Positions 24,373 to 37,907 of a stretch of DNA of 64,000 nucleotides are shown here, in pieces. Numbering within the stretch: the first letter of the stretch is position 1; every line of letters begins with the position of its first letter. The position numbers were made by a program, and so were the translations under genes. The stretch covers positions 744,001-808,000 of the forward strand of contig CAJNOJ010000007.1 of NCBI GenBank assembly GCA_905250025.1, in the 5' to 3' direction. The notes below the pieces were generated by a model, which was not told where the DNA came from, ran no database searches, and saw nothing but the letters and a program-made list of their open reading frames with translations. The stretch comes from Adineta ricciae. Lineage: Eukaryota; Rotifera; Eurotatoria; Adinetida; Adinetidae.

Positions 24373-25513
24373 TCAGGATGTATCAATCGAAAATATTGGA
24401 TTAGTAATAATATCACAAAACATTTAAAAAAATTGTTGAGTCAATGTTGCAATGATTCATAGCAAAATAGTCGTTAGCAATTTAACCAGTCAGAGAGAAA
24501 ATAATGTTCGCTTCGTTCGTGTGAATATACTCGTCAGCTTGTGTCATCTATTGAAGCAAATCAAATAAATCGTTTCAAAGCCGTCATGTCGTACATTATC
24601 ACAATAAAATTTTCGAAATTTGTTGTAAAAATGTCAAACTTTGATTACACCTAAATGTATTTCTCGATCATAAAACTTGAAAATGTACGATTCTAGCGAT
24701 CTTGTGCACGGATCTTGACCGGATCATACACTGTAGTTCCCAATCTAATCCTCTCAAATTCTTCACAAGGAACCATCAAACTTTCCTTAACTTCCGATCG
24801 ATGGATTTTGTAGGATACTGCATATAAGGTTTCCTACGAAAACTGCCGATTTCTCCACATCGGAACTTCGAAAAACATGTCATTCTCGATAATCGAAGCT
24901 TCCGAGAAAACGTCGGCCGCCATTTCCGTAATAATCAACCTAATTTCGCATATTCGCGACGTATTCCCCTTCGATCCAGCTAGGCCTTGCAACAGAAGTA
25001 CTTCGAAGTACTTCAGACACTTTCGCTCCGCACAACTCGCACTTAGCTAAGAAGTACTTATTTGATCAGGCCAAATGGTGTAGTGTGTTATGCTCCCTCT
25101 ATTGGTATAGCACGTAAAGACATTAGTCAAGTATTATGGACAAGATTCACTTTGATCGTTTTCTGGATCGAGTTTCCTTGCAGTACTAAAATCTACAACT
25201 CATCAACTCAGTAGATTGTAAGCTGACCAAAGCAAAAGAGGCACACGTACGATCGGACTGTTAGAGTCAATGTTGTAATAGTTCATATTTAGAATAGCCA
25301 TGAGCAGCCTAAGTCATCATAGATTTCGCTTACTGTCTAATGTATGAATAAGGTAGGTTTAAGAAAATTTGAAACCTGTACGAGTACGTTTATTTTTTGT
25401 TGTCACTTATTTACAGATTTTCGACAGGAACAATTCTATAGAGTACATTCATCCCACATCAAAAGAAAATGGTTATGTTAAATTCATCGACACGTCTCTT
25501 TCGATCACTGCCA
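24373..25513. other. Intergenic with a GC-richer, palindrome-containing segment
   Basis: 1.1 kb between two minus-strand genes. The part from about 24690 to 25060 is visibly richer in G and C than its surroundings. It carries a perfect 20-bp palindrome (24995-25014, two GAAGTACTTC units) and further short inverted repeats. It may be a degraded mobile element or a regulatory block. No ORF of note. Confidence 0.4.
24995..25014. repeat. Perfect 20-bp palindrome (GAAGTACTTC twice)
   Basis: GAAGTACTTC is itself palindromic and occurs twice in tandem. A related GAAGTACTT occurs about 40 bp downstream, near 25052. Confidence 0.85.
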
Positions 25514-26592
<1,079 letters not shown>

Positions 26593-26594
26593 CT

Positions 26595-27132
26595 AAAAAT
26601 ATGATTATCAGTTGAAAGGAAAAATGTTCTTTTCGTATAAACGAAAATAACAAAAATAGAATGACCTTGTCTATTCCAATGCAAATAGATGTGTCTACAT
26701 GGGTTAAAGAATTGCTCTTGTGTGATAAAACCGACTCTTATTTATGGATATACTCGACTTTTAACTTGAAGATTTTCTCTATATCCAATCAAAAGTAAAA
26801 TCTCAAACGTCGCACATTGTTTTCGATTACTTTCTGTTTTCAATTGGTACGTTAGTCTTCATGCAACATCGAGCGACGTGACTATGCGATATTCGCCGCT
26901 ATCGATGTGCTTCTCTTTTGCTAGTAGCGACAATACTGTATAAAGTATTGTGCAAGAAAGAAACTCGTGTTTTCACTCTTTCTTTCTCTCGGAAGTAGCA
27001 GAACAGATCTTATTTTCTCAAATCGTTTGAATTTTGGTTAGTTTTTTTTTTAAACGAAAAGCAGACATAATATTCTACCTAGATATAAAGCATAAATTCA
27101 GGTTAAAACTACCCGATTTATTTATGATTTTC
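26595..27132. promoter_or_regulatory. Divergent promoter region (HTATIP2-like / DIS3L2)
   Basis: About 540 bp between divergent genes. No specific motif recognised. Acceptor-like AGs flank it on both sides, at 26594-26593 and 27133-27134. Confidence 0.45.
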
Positions 27133-27151
27133 AGAAAATTATTTTAAAACT

Positions 27152-30100
27152 ATGTCAAATTCACGGCGAGGAAACGTAAGTAAAATTATATTTTGATGAA
27201 TAATTCTTTCTTATCATATTTCTTCTCTTAGTATCAAAATAGTTATCGTGGGCATGCACGTGGCGGGAGAAATCCAAATCATCGTCAACAACACCAACAG
27301 CCAATAAGTATGTACTATGAGTAATATAGTATGGAAAAATCCAAGATAAACTGAAAAAAAGAACTGTATAATTCGTAAACTTGTTAGCACATAATTAAGA
27401 AAAGAATTCGTACAAAACACTGGAAAAAAGGCAGTCTCTTGTGTGATGAATCAAGAAATGATGAGGCAAAGATAATAATTTGTGTTTCTATTACAGTTGC
27501 TAATCAATCTGCCTTCGGCCCACAAGATGGTGGATTCGATACAAGTGGGTGGGGAAATTATACAAACTATTATCCCGTATCACAGCAGATTTTCAATAAC
27601 CAACCGCGAGGTAATGATGCAAGGCCTCGATCAAATTATCAGAATAATCAATCGAGACAGCAAACATCGAACAATACAGTACTCGTATGTATCTATATAT
27701 AGTCGCATGTTAAAGATGAACGTATTGCTCGATTTTTATTGTAGGCTTGTGATGAATATTTGAGTGAGGAACAGGTATTGAAAGATATTGCAGATAAGAA
27801 AACTATTCGAGGTGTTCTGCGTATCAATGCTAAACAATATACTGATGCGTTTATTAGCGATCCAGTGAGAGAAATGATGATATTGGTGAAAAAATAGAAA
27901 CAAATCCGATTCGATTATATTTTAGGATAGTGGTTCCGACTTCTTTATTGACAACGTTCGTGAACGAAATCGAGCATTGAATTTAGATGAAGTGGCGGCA
28001 CAGATCAAACCAAAACGACAATGGAAAATTATTCCAGAATTCACAAATTTGGTAAGAAGAAGAAGCAGAAGTAGTATTTTCCTTGAACCTTTATTATTTT
28101 CTCTCATTCAAGGTCGAACAATGCATCCGTGATTTACGTAATGAGAAAACATCATCTGCGGAAAAGGAAGGAGAGAAACTCACTGACACTAACGTGCCAA
28201 AAAGTTCTCCATCAAAACGTGACAATAAACGCGAGACTCTCAATACATTGAACGCTCAAAATATCAATTTAAGTGACGAAATGATCGATAAAATACCTGA
28301 TCAATACTTTCAAAGAACGGTCAAAGTCGTTTTTCTTTTCCGGCGACGACATAGTATGAAAGCTGCTGGACTAATACGCAAAATGCCGGATAATAATCCC
28401 AATTTTGCTCTGTTTTCACCTATGGACAGGTAAGAACTCGCCTTTTTCTTTCAACACTCTATTGTGCGTTCTTAGTCGTATACCTCGTTTGATGATTCCG
28501 ATTGAAAACTGTCCAGAAAGTAATTGCTATCCGAACGCGTCTGTAAATTATTAATTCAAAAATTTGCTTCTGACTAGATTTCAAAGATCGTCCTAGTGAT
28601 TACGAAAAATCATTATTCGTTGCCAGAATTGTCGATATACCTGCGGATAAGAAATTTGCAAAAGGGTCGGTGCAAGTTGTTTCATTCGTTTTGATTATTA
28701 TCTGAAAATATTCCTTGAATAGTGAGCTAATGGAAAATCTCGGCGATGCAGATACTGTTGAAGCACAAAGTAAAGCTATACTGATGGAAAATGATATTCG
28801 AGACGAAGAGTTCAGTGAAGAAGTAAATTGATTAGAAGTTGTGATTACTAACAGCAATAAGAAAACTCTTCCTTACAGGTCATTAAATGCTTACCATTGG
28901 AAAAAGATACGTGGACTATTCCCGACGAGGAATTTTCCAAACGATTAGATCTTCGTAAGCAATGCATTTTCACCATAGATCCTGCAACTGCAAGAGATCT
29001 TGACGATGCGCTAAGTTGTGAACAATTGGCAAATGGTATTAATGCATTAGTGACTGTTTTCCACATAGAAATTTACGTACTTTCTTCATTTTAGGTCATT
29101 ATAAAGTTGGGGTACATATCGCTGATGTCAGCTACTTCGTTCGAGAGCAAACACCTCTTGATACTGAAGCTGCACAACGTACAACTAGTGTGTATCTTGT
29201 TGAACGAGTAAAAGGAAACGACAAAACGAAATGGTGTTAACGATTTGTGTCTTTTCTTAGGTGATTCCAATGTTGCCTCGCCTGCTATGTGATCGATTAT
29301 GTAGTTTAAATCCCGATGAAGATCGCCTGACATATTCGGTTATTTGGACAATGAATGAACAAGGCGATGTAAGCATTCTATGCATGTTGTTCTCTTACTG
29401 ACCGTTTCTGTTTGGATTTAGATACTTGATGAGCAATTTACACGTAGTATCATCCGATCGTGCGTGAAATTAAGCTATGATCATGCTCAGGTACATAAAT
29501 TTACAAAATATTTATTCATATAGCAGGATATTTTTTTTATAAATAAACAGGATATCATTGAGCATCCGGATAAACAATTTCAGTCGAATGATCTTCCGTC
29601 TATAACAAATAACTTTACTGTTAACGATATCACACGGACGGTTTTACAACTCTACAAAATTTCTAAAGCTCTACGTTCAAAACGGGCTGGTGCACTGACA
29701 TTAAATCAACCTAAATTGCAATATCAAATGAAAGCAGATACGAAAATACCCTTAAGTTTCTCTATATACCAGCAGAAAGACAGTAATCGTTTGGTCGAAG
29801 AGTATATGCTGTTAGCAAATATGCAAGTGGCACGTAAATTATGTTTGACAGATCGTATATTTGAGAAAGTCATTCTACGTCGTCATCCACCTCCGAATGC
29901 GTCAACAATACAAAATACGCTTAAACTAATCAAATCATCTGGTATTGATATCGAAGGCAGCTCATCCGGTGAAATTTCGAAAGCTATTCAAAAAATCAAG
30001 GATGACTCGACACAAAAACTACTCATACATTTACTTGCAAAATCTATGCAGTTGGCAATTTATTGTTGTGCATCATGTGTACCTAATAATGACTATTCAC

Positions 30101-31201
30101 ATTATGCACTCAATGTCGAATACTATACACATTTTACATCACCTATTCGACGATATCCCGATATTCTTGTGCATCGATTGCTTGGCGCTACGCTTGGTAG
30201 ATCAAACCCAAAAGTCTTATGTACATTCTATTGGTGTTTCTTTACTTTTTAGACTACAATGAAAACCTTTATCAGACGCCAAGAACACTCGAACAAATTG
30301 CTCAATTATGTAATGAGAAAAAGTTAAATGCTAAGACATGTTCAGAGCGCAGTGCGGAGCTCTACTTAGCTGTGCTTATTAAAGTAGGTTGTAAATATTT
30401 GGTAATACATAACTACACATAACTCGTTTAATGATTCGACCAGTTTTTCGACCATGACTTCGATCATCACTGAAAATATACGAGACAAAAGCTAGCACAC
30501 ACTCTCTCAGATGAGTGTCTACTCATCAGATGTTTCTTTCCATTCTCTCCTATTACAAATACCACAGTACATACAAATTCAAATTTCTTTTGACATTTCA
30601 ATGGACTATTAGACAAATAATCGCGATATCGATGTGTTCGTGCGAATGAATCTCTTAATCTTTTAGGAATACGGCACGATCTCTGATGAAGCTGTTATTG
30701 TCGGCGTTAAAGACGAAAGTCTGGATGTATATCTCTTTCGTATCGGCGTACCAGTCCGTGTTGGCATTAACGTAAGTAATCGATTTCGAATTAAAGTTCT
30801 TTTTTCTTGGAATGATTCATTGTATAGAATTTACCATTGGATCATCCGCGAACAAGTTTTCAGAAATTATCGCCGAATCAATCTGCAGAATTAACAATCT
30901 ATTGGAAAAATAATGATCCACCACAGATTGTTAAACAAGTTCTAAAATCTTTCGATATTGTCAACGTGGATATTATGTCCGAATTTGACATAAACATGAA
31001 GAAATTAAAATTAACCGTTAGTGTTCTTTCCTTTCGCCGGTATGTATGTGAACTGCGTTTTTCTTTCTTTCCCAGGCACAACTACGACATCCAAATGCGG
31101 AGAAATTAGCAACATTGGCTAAACTTTGTTCGTCAACGATGCTTGACAACCCAATATCAATCCAGCAAAGACAAGATTTTGATCCATATTCTGAATATTA
31201 A
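27152..31201 (+). CDS. DIS3L2: DIS3L2-type 3'-5' exoribonuclease
   Basis: A gene of about 15 exons starting MSNSRRGN, 17 bases after a TTTTCAG acceptor at 27133-27134. The N-terminus is Gly/Asn/Gln-rich with RG motifs and has no PIN domain, which separates DIS3L2 from DIS3. The cold-shock part includes [20 protein letters not shown] and [19 protein letters not shown]. The RNB catalytic core has [14 protein letters not shown] (metal-binding Asp cluster), [29 protein letters not shown] and [12 protein letters not shown], then [20 protein letters not shown]. An S1-like C-terminus follows ([18 protein letters not shown]) and the end is [13 protein letters not shown]3L2 degrades oligo-uridylated RNAs in the cytoplasm independently of the exosome. 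All key RNB residues that can be read are present. Confidence 0.92.
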
Positions 31202-31729
31202 ATAATTTCATTTATCCTGTCATTTCGATACTGCGACAGCTGCATAGACAGTGTCTATATTACTAATTCGCACATTTTAAAAATAGAAAAAGGAAGCATT
31301 TTATTCATGATTTGACGTCGCTTCTCTTGATTGAGTTTTCTTTCTTCACGACTTTCAGTCGTCATCATCGTTGATGTTTATTTACTCATACGTTTTTGTT
31401 TACTATATTCTAGATAGTATACACATGTTTTGTGTGATTTATATTTGACTTCAACTAAGTAATCAAACAGAACAGAAGAAGTACACGCACGACGCACAAT
31501 CGTTAGTAGCGGAATTTTTCCGAGTCGGTGATCAGGTAAAAAATTTTCAGACGCTCAAATTAAACAGACAGAATGGAAATGAGACAAACTATATGTATTT
31601 TTGTTATTTTTTTAGTTACTATTCATATATCGCATAATTTCCCAGGTATATTATCACCTATTCATACAAACTCGTTAATGGTTTTACGATAGTGTTTCGA
31701 CTATCTGCTATCAACATAGTCTTATAGTG
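31202..31729. other. Intergenic
   Basis: About 530 bp: the DIS3L2 3' UTR and the upstream region of the next gene. Nothing recognised. Confidence 0.45.
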
Positions 31730-34446
31730 ATGGTTACGCGGTAAGATATATTATGTGATATTCATGGCTATTTTGATTGATAATATGCTCATTTTAGAGA
31801 GACGACTTTATATAAAATCCCGTTTAAAAAATGCCAAGGCGCTCTTATTCAAGATGAACGCGCTACAATAGAATTGTATGTTGAATGGCCCCAGAACGGT
31901 GGTGACGATCCTGTTCTTGTTCTAAATGTTGCTGATAAAAGTAGGTTAAACGTTTGCCTTTCTGTTTTCTCATGCTGACTGTTCATTTCACTAAGATCCA
32001 TCAATGTATACTAAACACGATCATGTATTACCAGCACTCATTCACCATTATGCATCACCACCGCAGCAACAAGATAATTTGCATCCGATCGATCCTCCGC
32101 AGCAATATAAGCTTCCACACGATGTGTCAACGGCAATGGCGTCAAGAGACCATAATGATGATTCATTGACTACAACTGCAGAATCAAGATCGGCAGCAAT
32201 TCAAAAAATAAAAAGCCAGTTGATGTCTCAACTTTCATCGATACCGGAACTTCCACAGACTAATGGTTTCATGCATTCAGTATGTGAAAATGCTATTTCA
32301 ACTTCTACATCGAATACGACTAACTCTTTCACTGAAATGCAGTTGCTGACTACCAGGTATGCAGACCTTTCTAAATCGAATCTAACGATTAGCACTAAAA
32401 CGTTTAATATTGAATACAGTTGTAATCTATCGTGATAATTCTAATTTCAGCCCACTCTTATCAGCGAAGCCTGTGCCTGCTATCACGCCAAACATGCAGG
32501 ATCCCCAACAACCGTCGCCATCGTCTTATAAAGCTGTAACACCGGTTGTTTGTAACTGTAATAATCCGTTCAATCACCACGATTACAATTGCTCAGTGGT
32601 GGCGTTAGCTCCTCAGCAAATAACATTTAGTCTCACACCAGATGATTCATGTTCAACTGCAAATAATCGAACGCCTACTCCACGAATGAGTCATCAGACG
32701 CAAAGTTATCTGAATGATGCGTACTCAACACCTTCAGCACAAGCAGTCACTTCGGTACCGTTTTCCAATAGCGATTATATACTAACATCTGCTTCGCCAC
32801 AAAGCCTCATGACAAGTCCTTCACAGCAGTCGTCAGTCTCTGGCAATAACTCGACATGTCCAGCAAAGAAAACCTCCTCAATGATGCCAAACAATCAGCA
32901 TCAACCGCACGCATTTCTATTTTCTCCAGTATCTTCAATGAAGTACGATATTACGAAAGAAAGAAAAAAAACAATTTCTCTATCTGTTGATTTTAACGTT
33001 TAGCTATCCATCTAGTACATTGAATCAAGGTTCTATCTTATCACCAAGAATGTTGCCAACGAATATGTCATGTAAGCAAAATTCTCAACAAATGGAACAG
33101 TCGCTTTTTTCGAATACTGGTTTGTTCACCGATTACAATTCTAAACTAGAAAATCCCGTATGTCTTATTCTCTCTTTCTAGATAGTTGTCAAACACGTAA
33201 ACAAGTTATAAATAGAATAAATTCACCACCGCAACAACATCAAAGTCATGTTGTTTCTGCTATGACACCTACTCGTGTATGTCAACAACAGGGCAATTTT
33301 TCGCATCAAAATACTTTTGAGGTAAAAATTCCGTTTTTAATTGAGTTCTCCTGTTTTATTCATCCGACTTTCTTGTAGATGTCTAACAGTTTATCGATTA
33401 CTCATGGTCAACAGGATGTTATGAATGATTCCAGAGAAGATCTCGCACAACGTCATTCATCTAGTATAGATCAAACGATCAGATCACCGGTGAGTCTTGA
33501 TAGCACGTTGATGGCCAATACTCGTCGAACGCCGACCAGTTCACCAGATATTGATGGAGCGATCAGTGACTTTTCTCAAGACAGAGGCATGCTTGTAACT
33601 GGTAACATGTCCAACCAAAATTCTTTGTGCAGACAGGAGCCATTGCCATCTTTCCCGCCTATATGGATTCAGAGTGACGCAGTGGAAACCGTAACGTATT
33701 TATCATCATTAGAAACTCGACAGACACCACCCACAAGTAATTCGAATTTGTTCGCATCAATGCATTCCAATGGCATGAGCGCCATGCCACATATTGCTCG
33801 TCAATCTACTCCAGATTACAATACAATGCAAATCACATTACAGCAACAATCGATTACGGGGAGGAAAAAAAGAATTGGAGTGAGACAAATAAATGAGACA
33901 GGGACTAAGCGTGGTCGTAAAACTAATGCATCAAAACTGCAACTACTGAAGACACCAGTACCGATGATATCAACAAAATCTGTTCTAATTGCTCAGCAAT
34001 CATCAGGTGATACACAGCGAATGACAGCAGAAGTTGACCCGATGAGACAGTCAGAGCATAAAATACAGCTTAACTACACGGCTGATTACGAGTTTCAAGA
34101 AGATGATTTACCCAAAAATGATGAGCGCGTCGCTCCTTTAACATCACCATTATCAATACAAACGCTCACATATTCTTCAACAGCAGCGCCAGAGCTCATA
34201 CCTAACCAATTAACAACTTCCGTATCGGCAACAAATTCTAGTATTATTTATGAAACATATTTCTCCCCACCTACTTTACCTTCCCTGAGCACTTGGCAAG
34301 AAAATCAAGTGACTTTGTCGGTAGTAACGCCACCTAGTATAAACAATACTTGTTCGTCTGAGTATCAACCGCTCTCTCAAATACCGGACCATGGCAAATC
34401 CGACGATTGCACTCAAGTAAGGGTACTATTCGGCTTAGAGCTGTAA
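31730..34446 (+). CDS. Putative nuclear regulator, Gln/Ser/Thr-rich (5' exons)
   Basis: Start MVTR (31730) splices to ETTLYKIPFKKCQGALIQDE, then ATIELYVEWPQNGGDDPVLV; this N-terminal block looks globular but is not recognised. Exons to 34446 encode long Gln/Ser/Thr/Pro/Asn-rich disordered sequence typical of transcription regulators (HHYASPPQQQD, SPSQQSSVSGNNSTC). One basic patch, GTKRGRKTNAS, contains the RGR core of AT-hooks. Introns are short (near 32357-32450, 32943-33002, 33159-33179 and 33322-33378). The last exon is open to 34446 but has a good donor (CAA-GTAAGG) at 34418, so it probably splices onward to the zinc-binding exons at 34671-35342. No start was recognised earlier. Confidence 0.65.
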
Positions 34447-34670
34447 TATCTCTATAAGAAAATACCGTATGTTAGGCAGCCGTCTTTTGGAGCGAAATTC
34501 GACTAAGTTAATCAAATATCCTGTTAATTTTCCCAATTTGAAACGGATTTGTATTTTTTTCGTGTGATTTCAATAAATTGTTTTGTATTATTGATATCAT
34601 CTATTATTAACAAAAATTCTGACAACTGAGGAAAGAAAACCGAGTCATTCAACAATACCTCAGTGCAGAA

Positions 34671-35342
34671 ATGTGTGACCTAACGCTTTTCTCTACTAAA
34701 AACATTGCATTTCCACTTGAAAATGCAATACTCAATTGTAAGAGTTCGACAGAAAGATGCGAGATCTCTTCATATTATATACAGAAAAAATTACTTGTCA
34801 ATGAGCAGGATATCATCTCGGTTAGTCTCATTGGATGGATGCTTTTCATATTAGAAGACTGAGTTGATTATTTATATTTGTTTCTACCTTTTTAGATGTC
34901 ATCGTCTCAATCTCGTGACAATACTGCTCCTCTAGTCAAAACACGCAAAGATAATTGCCATGTCCATAAGACAATGAAGTCAGCGTCGAAAAGTTCTGGA
35001 AAAGCAAATCCAGTTCGTAAATATACGCCGAAACGTTTCCAGCAACAACAGAATTTACATTCGCCGGGTCGAAAACTTCGATGTACACGTTGCAATTCTG
35101 ATCGAATCACTGATATAACTCAGCATGAGTTTTGCGGACAGAAAAACTTAGTGTTCGAATGTCAATCTTGTGGAAATGCGTCTCTTCGATCTAATGTCTC
35201 GGCAGCTGAACGAAAACGGCGTTTAAATAAAGTGGCTACAGATCATCTCCATCGGATCGAATGTCAGTTTTGTCATGGAATATTCCATTCGCATAATGAA
35301 TATTTGATGCATCTCAAGAATGATCATGCCTCTGATAAATAG
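34671..35342 (+). CDS. Zinc-binding C-terminal exons, probably of the same regulator gene
   Basis: Two exons: one open around 34671-34819 (MCDLTLFSTKNIAFPLENA, also open upstream as ENRVIQQYLSAE), and a second from 34896 (MSSSQSRDNTAPLVKTRKDN). The second contains a zinc-ribbon-like CTRCNSDRITDI ... CGQKN ... CQSCGN and then a classical C2H2 finger, CQFCHGIFHSHNEYLMHLKNDH. Basic linkers (KFRPKR-like and AAERKRRLNKVATDHLHR) suit nuclear localisation. The phase of the join to the exons ending near 34417 could not be fixed by eye, so this may be a separate gene. Position, strand and composition favour one gene. Confidence 0.55.
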
Positions 35343-35671
35343 ATCGAAACGTCGTCCGTTTGCCCTCGGGAATGATAGCAATTCCTTTTTATTTATATTT
35401 CATTTTGTGTTCCCCGTGTTATTTTCGTCCTGTGATAAAATGAATTTGTATGAGATTGTTGTACTCGTATACTAGACTTGCTTTTTTCTATGAAAATATA
35501 ACAGTGCTCGAGATCATTTATTGTTTGCGCTATTTTATTTATTCTGCTTGTCATTTATGCTTTAAGAAATCTTATTCAGGACATGTGATTCACTCGACGT
35601 TTACAATGAAACTATACGACTGCTTTTGATGGTCTATACTATTGAATGATAAATTCTTCTTGTGTGTTTGT
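35343..35671. other. Intergenic
   Basis: About 330 bp, 3' UTR and upstream region. Nothing recognised apart from the acceptor (TGTGTTTGTAG) at 35672-35673. Confidence 0.4.
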
Positions 35672-35707
35672 AGATTGTCATTATTGGTTATTGTTATCTT
35701 CTTCTTG

Positions 35708-37208
35708 ATGGAATTAAATGTCGGTCGGATTGTTTGGGCTCGAAGAACTAAAGATGAAATTTACTGGCCGGCAAAAATCATGATTGTTTCTAGTAATACA
35801 AGCGATTTATGGTCATCAACATTGATACCTAACTATCATGTGCACTTTTTTGTTACGAATCAAACAGCTTGGGTTACGGATCTCTTACCATATCAACAGT
35901 ATCGAGATTCAATGACGAACGAGCCATTCATGAATTATGGGCTTCATCCGACAATTAAACCTGGTTTCGTTAACGCTATTCAACAAGCTGACTATGCTAT
36001 TAGTAATGAAACATATGCCAATGCAAGTAATTCAATGCTGATGACCATACAATCACAAAACTTAATTCCTGCAGTTGAGCACAATACCAATAATGATTTT
36101 CTCTTGGCAACCAATCCGATGGCTGTAACCAATACAAGTAAATTTTCTCTATGAAAGAAATCTTCACGTCACCCGTCTATATATCTATTCAGACTTTTAT
36201 AGCACACCATGTCAACAGATAGCTACACCATCATCTCAAACATTTTCATCCAGCAATCAACCGTTAACAACGACTGACGATTGGTATGCACAGCAAGGCT
36301 TATTAGTCGAATCAATTACACCGCCATTGCCTCGACAAAACGATAATCCATCGGAATGCTTACCTCCATCAGACACCTTACAAACAACTAATACGGTCGT
36401 TATCGTTACGACGAAAACATACTCCAACGCGTCCTTCATCTCCTTCGTTTTCAATTCACTTTCCGCCTTCTTCCATACTTCACTCATCTACATCGAACAT
36501 TTACCCAACTACCAGCATCCATCAGCCACCTCACTCACTTATCTCATTTGTTTCGATCAGTTCGATGCATCACTTCAACACGCTCTCGATGCCACCATTC
36601 TCAACAATCTCAGCGCACATGTCAACTATCACTTTCTGCTCGTCAATGCACCATGTCAATCACTTGTGAAACACTTGTATGCGAGAATCATGGATCAACG
36701 GAGCATTCTCGTAGTTGATTATCGATCGACATTCGACGATGATGCACTGTTGTTATGCTCAGGGAATCGTGAAACATATGAGATCCTTCGATCAACGTTA
36801 CTGAAGTATCTCTGTTCCAAAGTGAAGTATATCGAATCACGAGGAGATGATGATCAGGTGGCATATTCTGCTTATTGTATATCATCGATTATTGAATCAA
36901 GTAATATTCTGAATCGGTTTGTTGGCGAACAGATTCATCAGGCACTCAACGAAAGTTTTGATGTAAACTTTCGTGGAGCAAATCAAGCTGTAATTAACGA
37001 ATTGTTTCCTCGTATATCAGCGAGTAGAAATCCGAATTCGAATAATTTAATTGACATAATTCGGAATTCTCATGAAGAAATAGTAAAAAATCCCAGTAAA
37101 CGATCCATCATCATGGATGATTTATTTCAAAATGGGGCAATCAAAACAAACATACCTCCACCTATCTGTGAATATTACACACAACATGTTGTACATGATA
37201 ATAAGTAG
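35708..37208 (+). CDS. PWWP-domain protein 1 with shared alpha/beta cassette
   Basis: Exons 35708-36137 and 36193-37208 join in frame to 481 aa. The N-terminus MELNVGRIVWARRTKDEIYW followed by PAKI matches the start of a PWWP domain (xGxxVWA...WPA), a reader of methylated histones and DNA. A Thr/Ser-rich linker leads to a block of about 146 residues (IVTTKTYSNASFISFVFNSL to YLCSKVKYIESR) with alternating hydrophobic strands and helices that suggest a Rossmann-like fold; no family is recognised. This block is 99% identical in DNA to one in the next gene. The C-terminus (GDDDQVAYSAYCISSII ... ICEYYTQHVVHDNK) is unique to this copy. The start follows an acceptor at 35672-35673. Confidence 0.75.
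36401..36843 (+). repeat. 443-bp cassette, copy 1
   Basis: Aligned by eye to 38569-39011 (offset 2168) with four substitutions and no indels. It is visibly richer in C than the flanking exon sequence. The flanks on both sides are clearly different in the two genes. Confidence 0.9.
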
Positions 37209-37907
37209 ACATCAGAAAAATGCCTTCCTTTTTGTTTGTTTCGAAATAGTAATTCATATAGTAAACTCCTATCCGCGTTTTGCATGTCTATGTCAGATTT
37301 GCTTGAAATAGTAAACGAGTTATCTGAATCTTGCTGTTGTTTTCGTCAATAGTAATTGTAATTCTTTGTATGTGTTTCTTTGACAACAATTTAGAAATAA
37401 AATTTATCCGAATAATTCAATAATTACTCATATAATTCACAGTATGCACACATCAGAGCATTGATATATCTCGTGTATATGTTCTCGAGTGTCTTCCAGC
37501 TTCCAGGCTTTCTTGAATGCTTTCCGAGACAAACCGGCTGGCGAACATATCGTGATATGCAGGTAAGTCAAATAGAGTGCATCGATAAGCATACATTCAC
37601 CTTTTTCTTTCGTGGAAGAATAAATAAACGATATATGAAAATCACGATCCAAAAGTCTATATTGACATTACACCGTAGTTAGAGGCACACATCTGCTCGC
37701 CAACGCTTCATCAAAGAAAGAAAAGTCATTTGTTTGATGTGGTAAAAGAAAATAAATCATTTTATTGACTTTTCTCCTCTTTCAAAGAAAAGTTTATAAA
37801 TGCGAGAAAATATGTCTCATACTGAACTATTCATATTCATTAACGACAATGAATGCTAGTCTATTGAAAACAGATTCCGATAGTATGAATATTTTGTATT
37901 TTTTTCG
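37209..37907. other. Intergenic between the PWWP genes
   Basis: About 700 bp with an AATAAA near 37396 and no recognised gene. Short ORFs here lack motifs. It may include a 5' exon of the second PWWP gene, since a possible acceptor ends at 37938. Confidence 0.4.
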
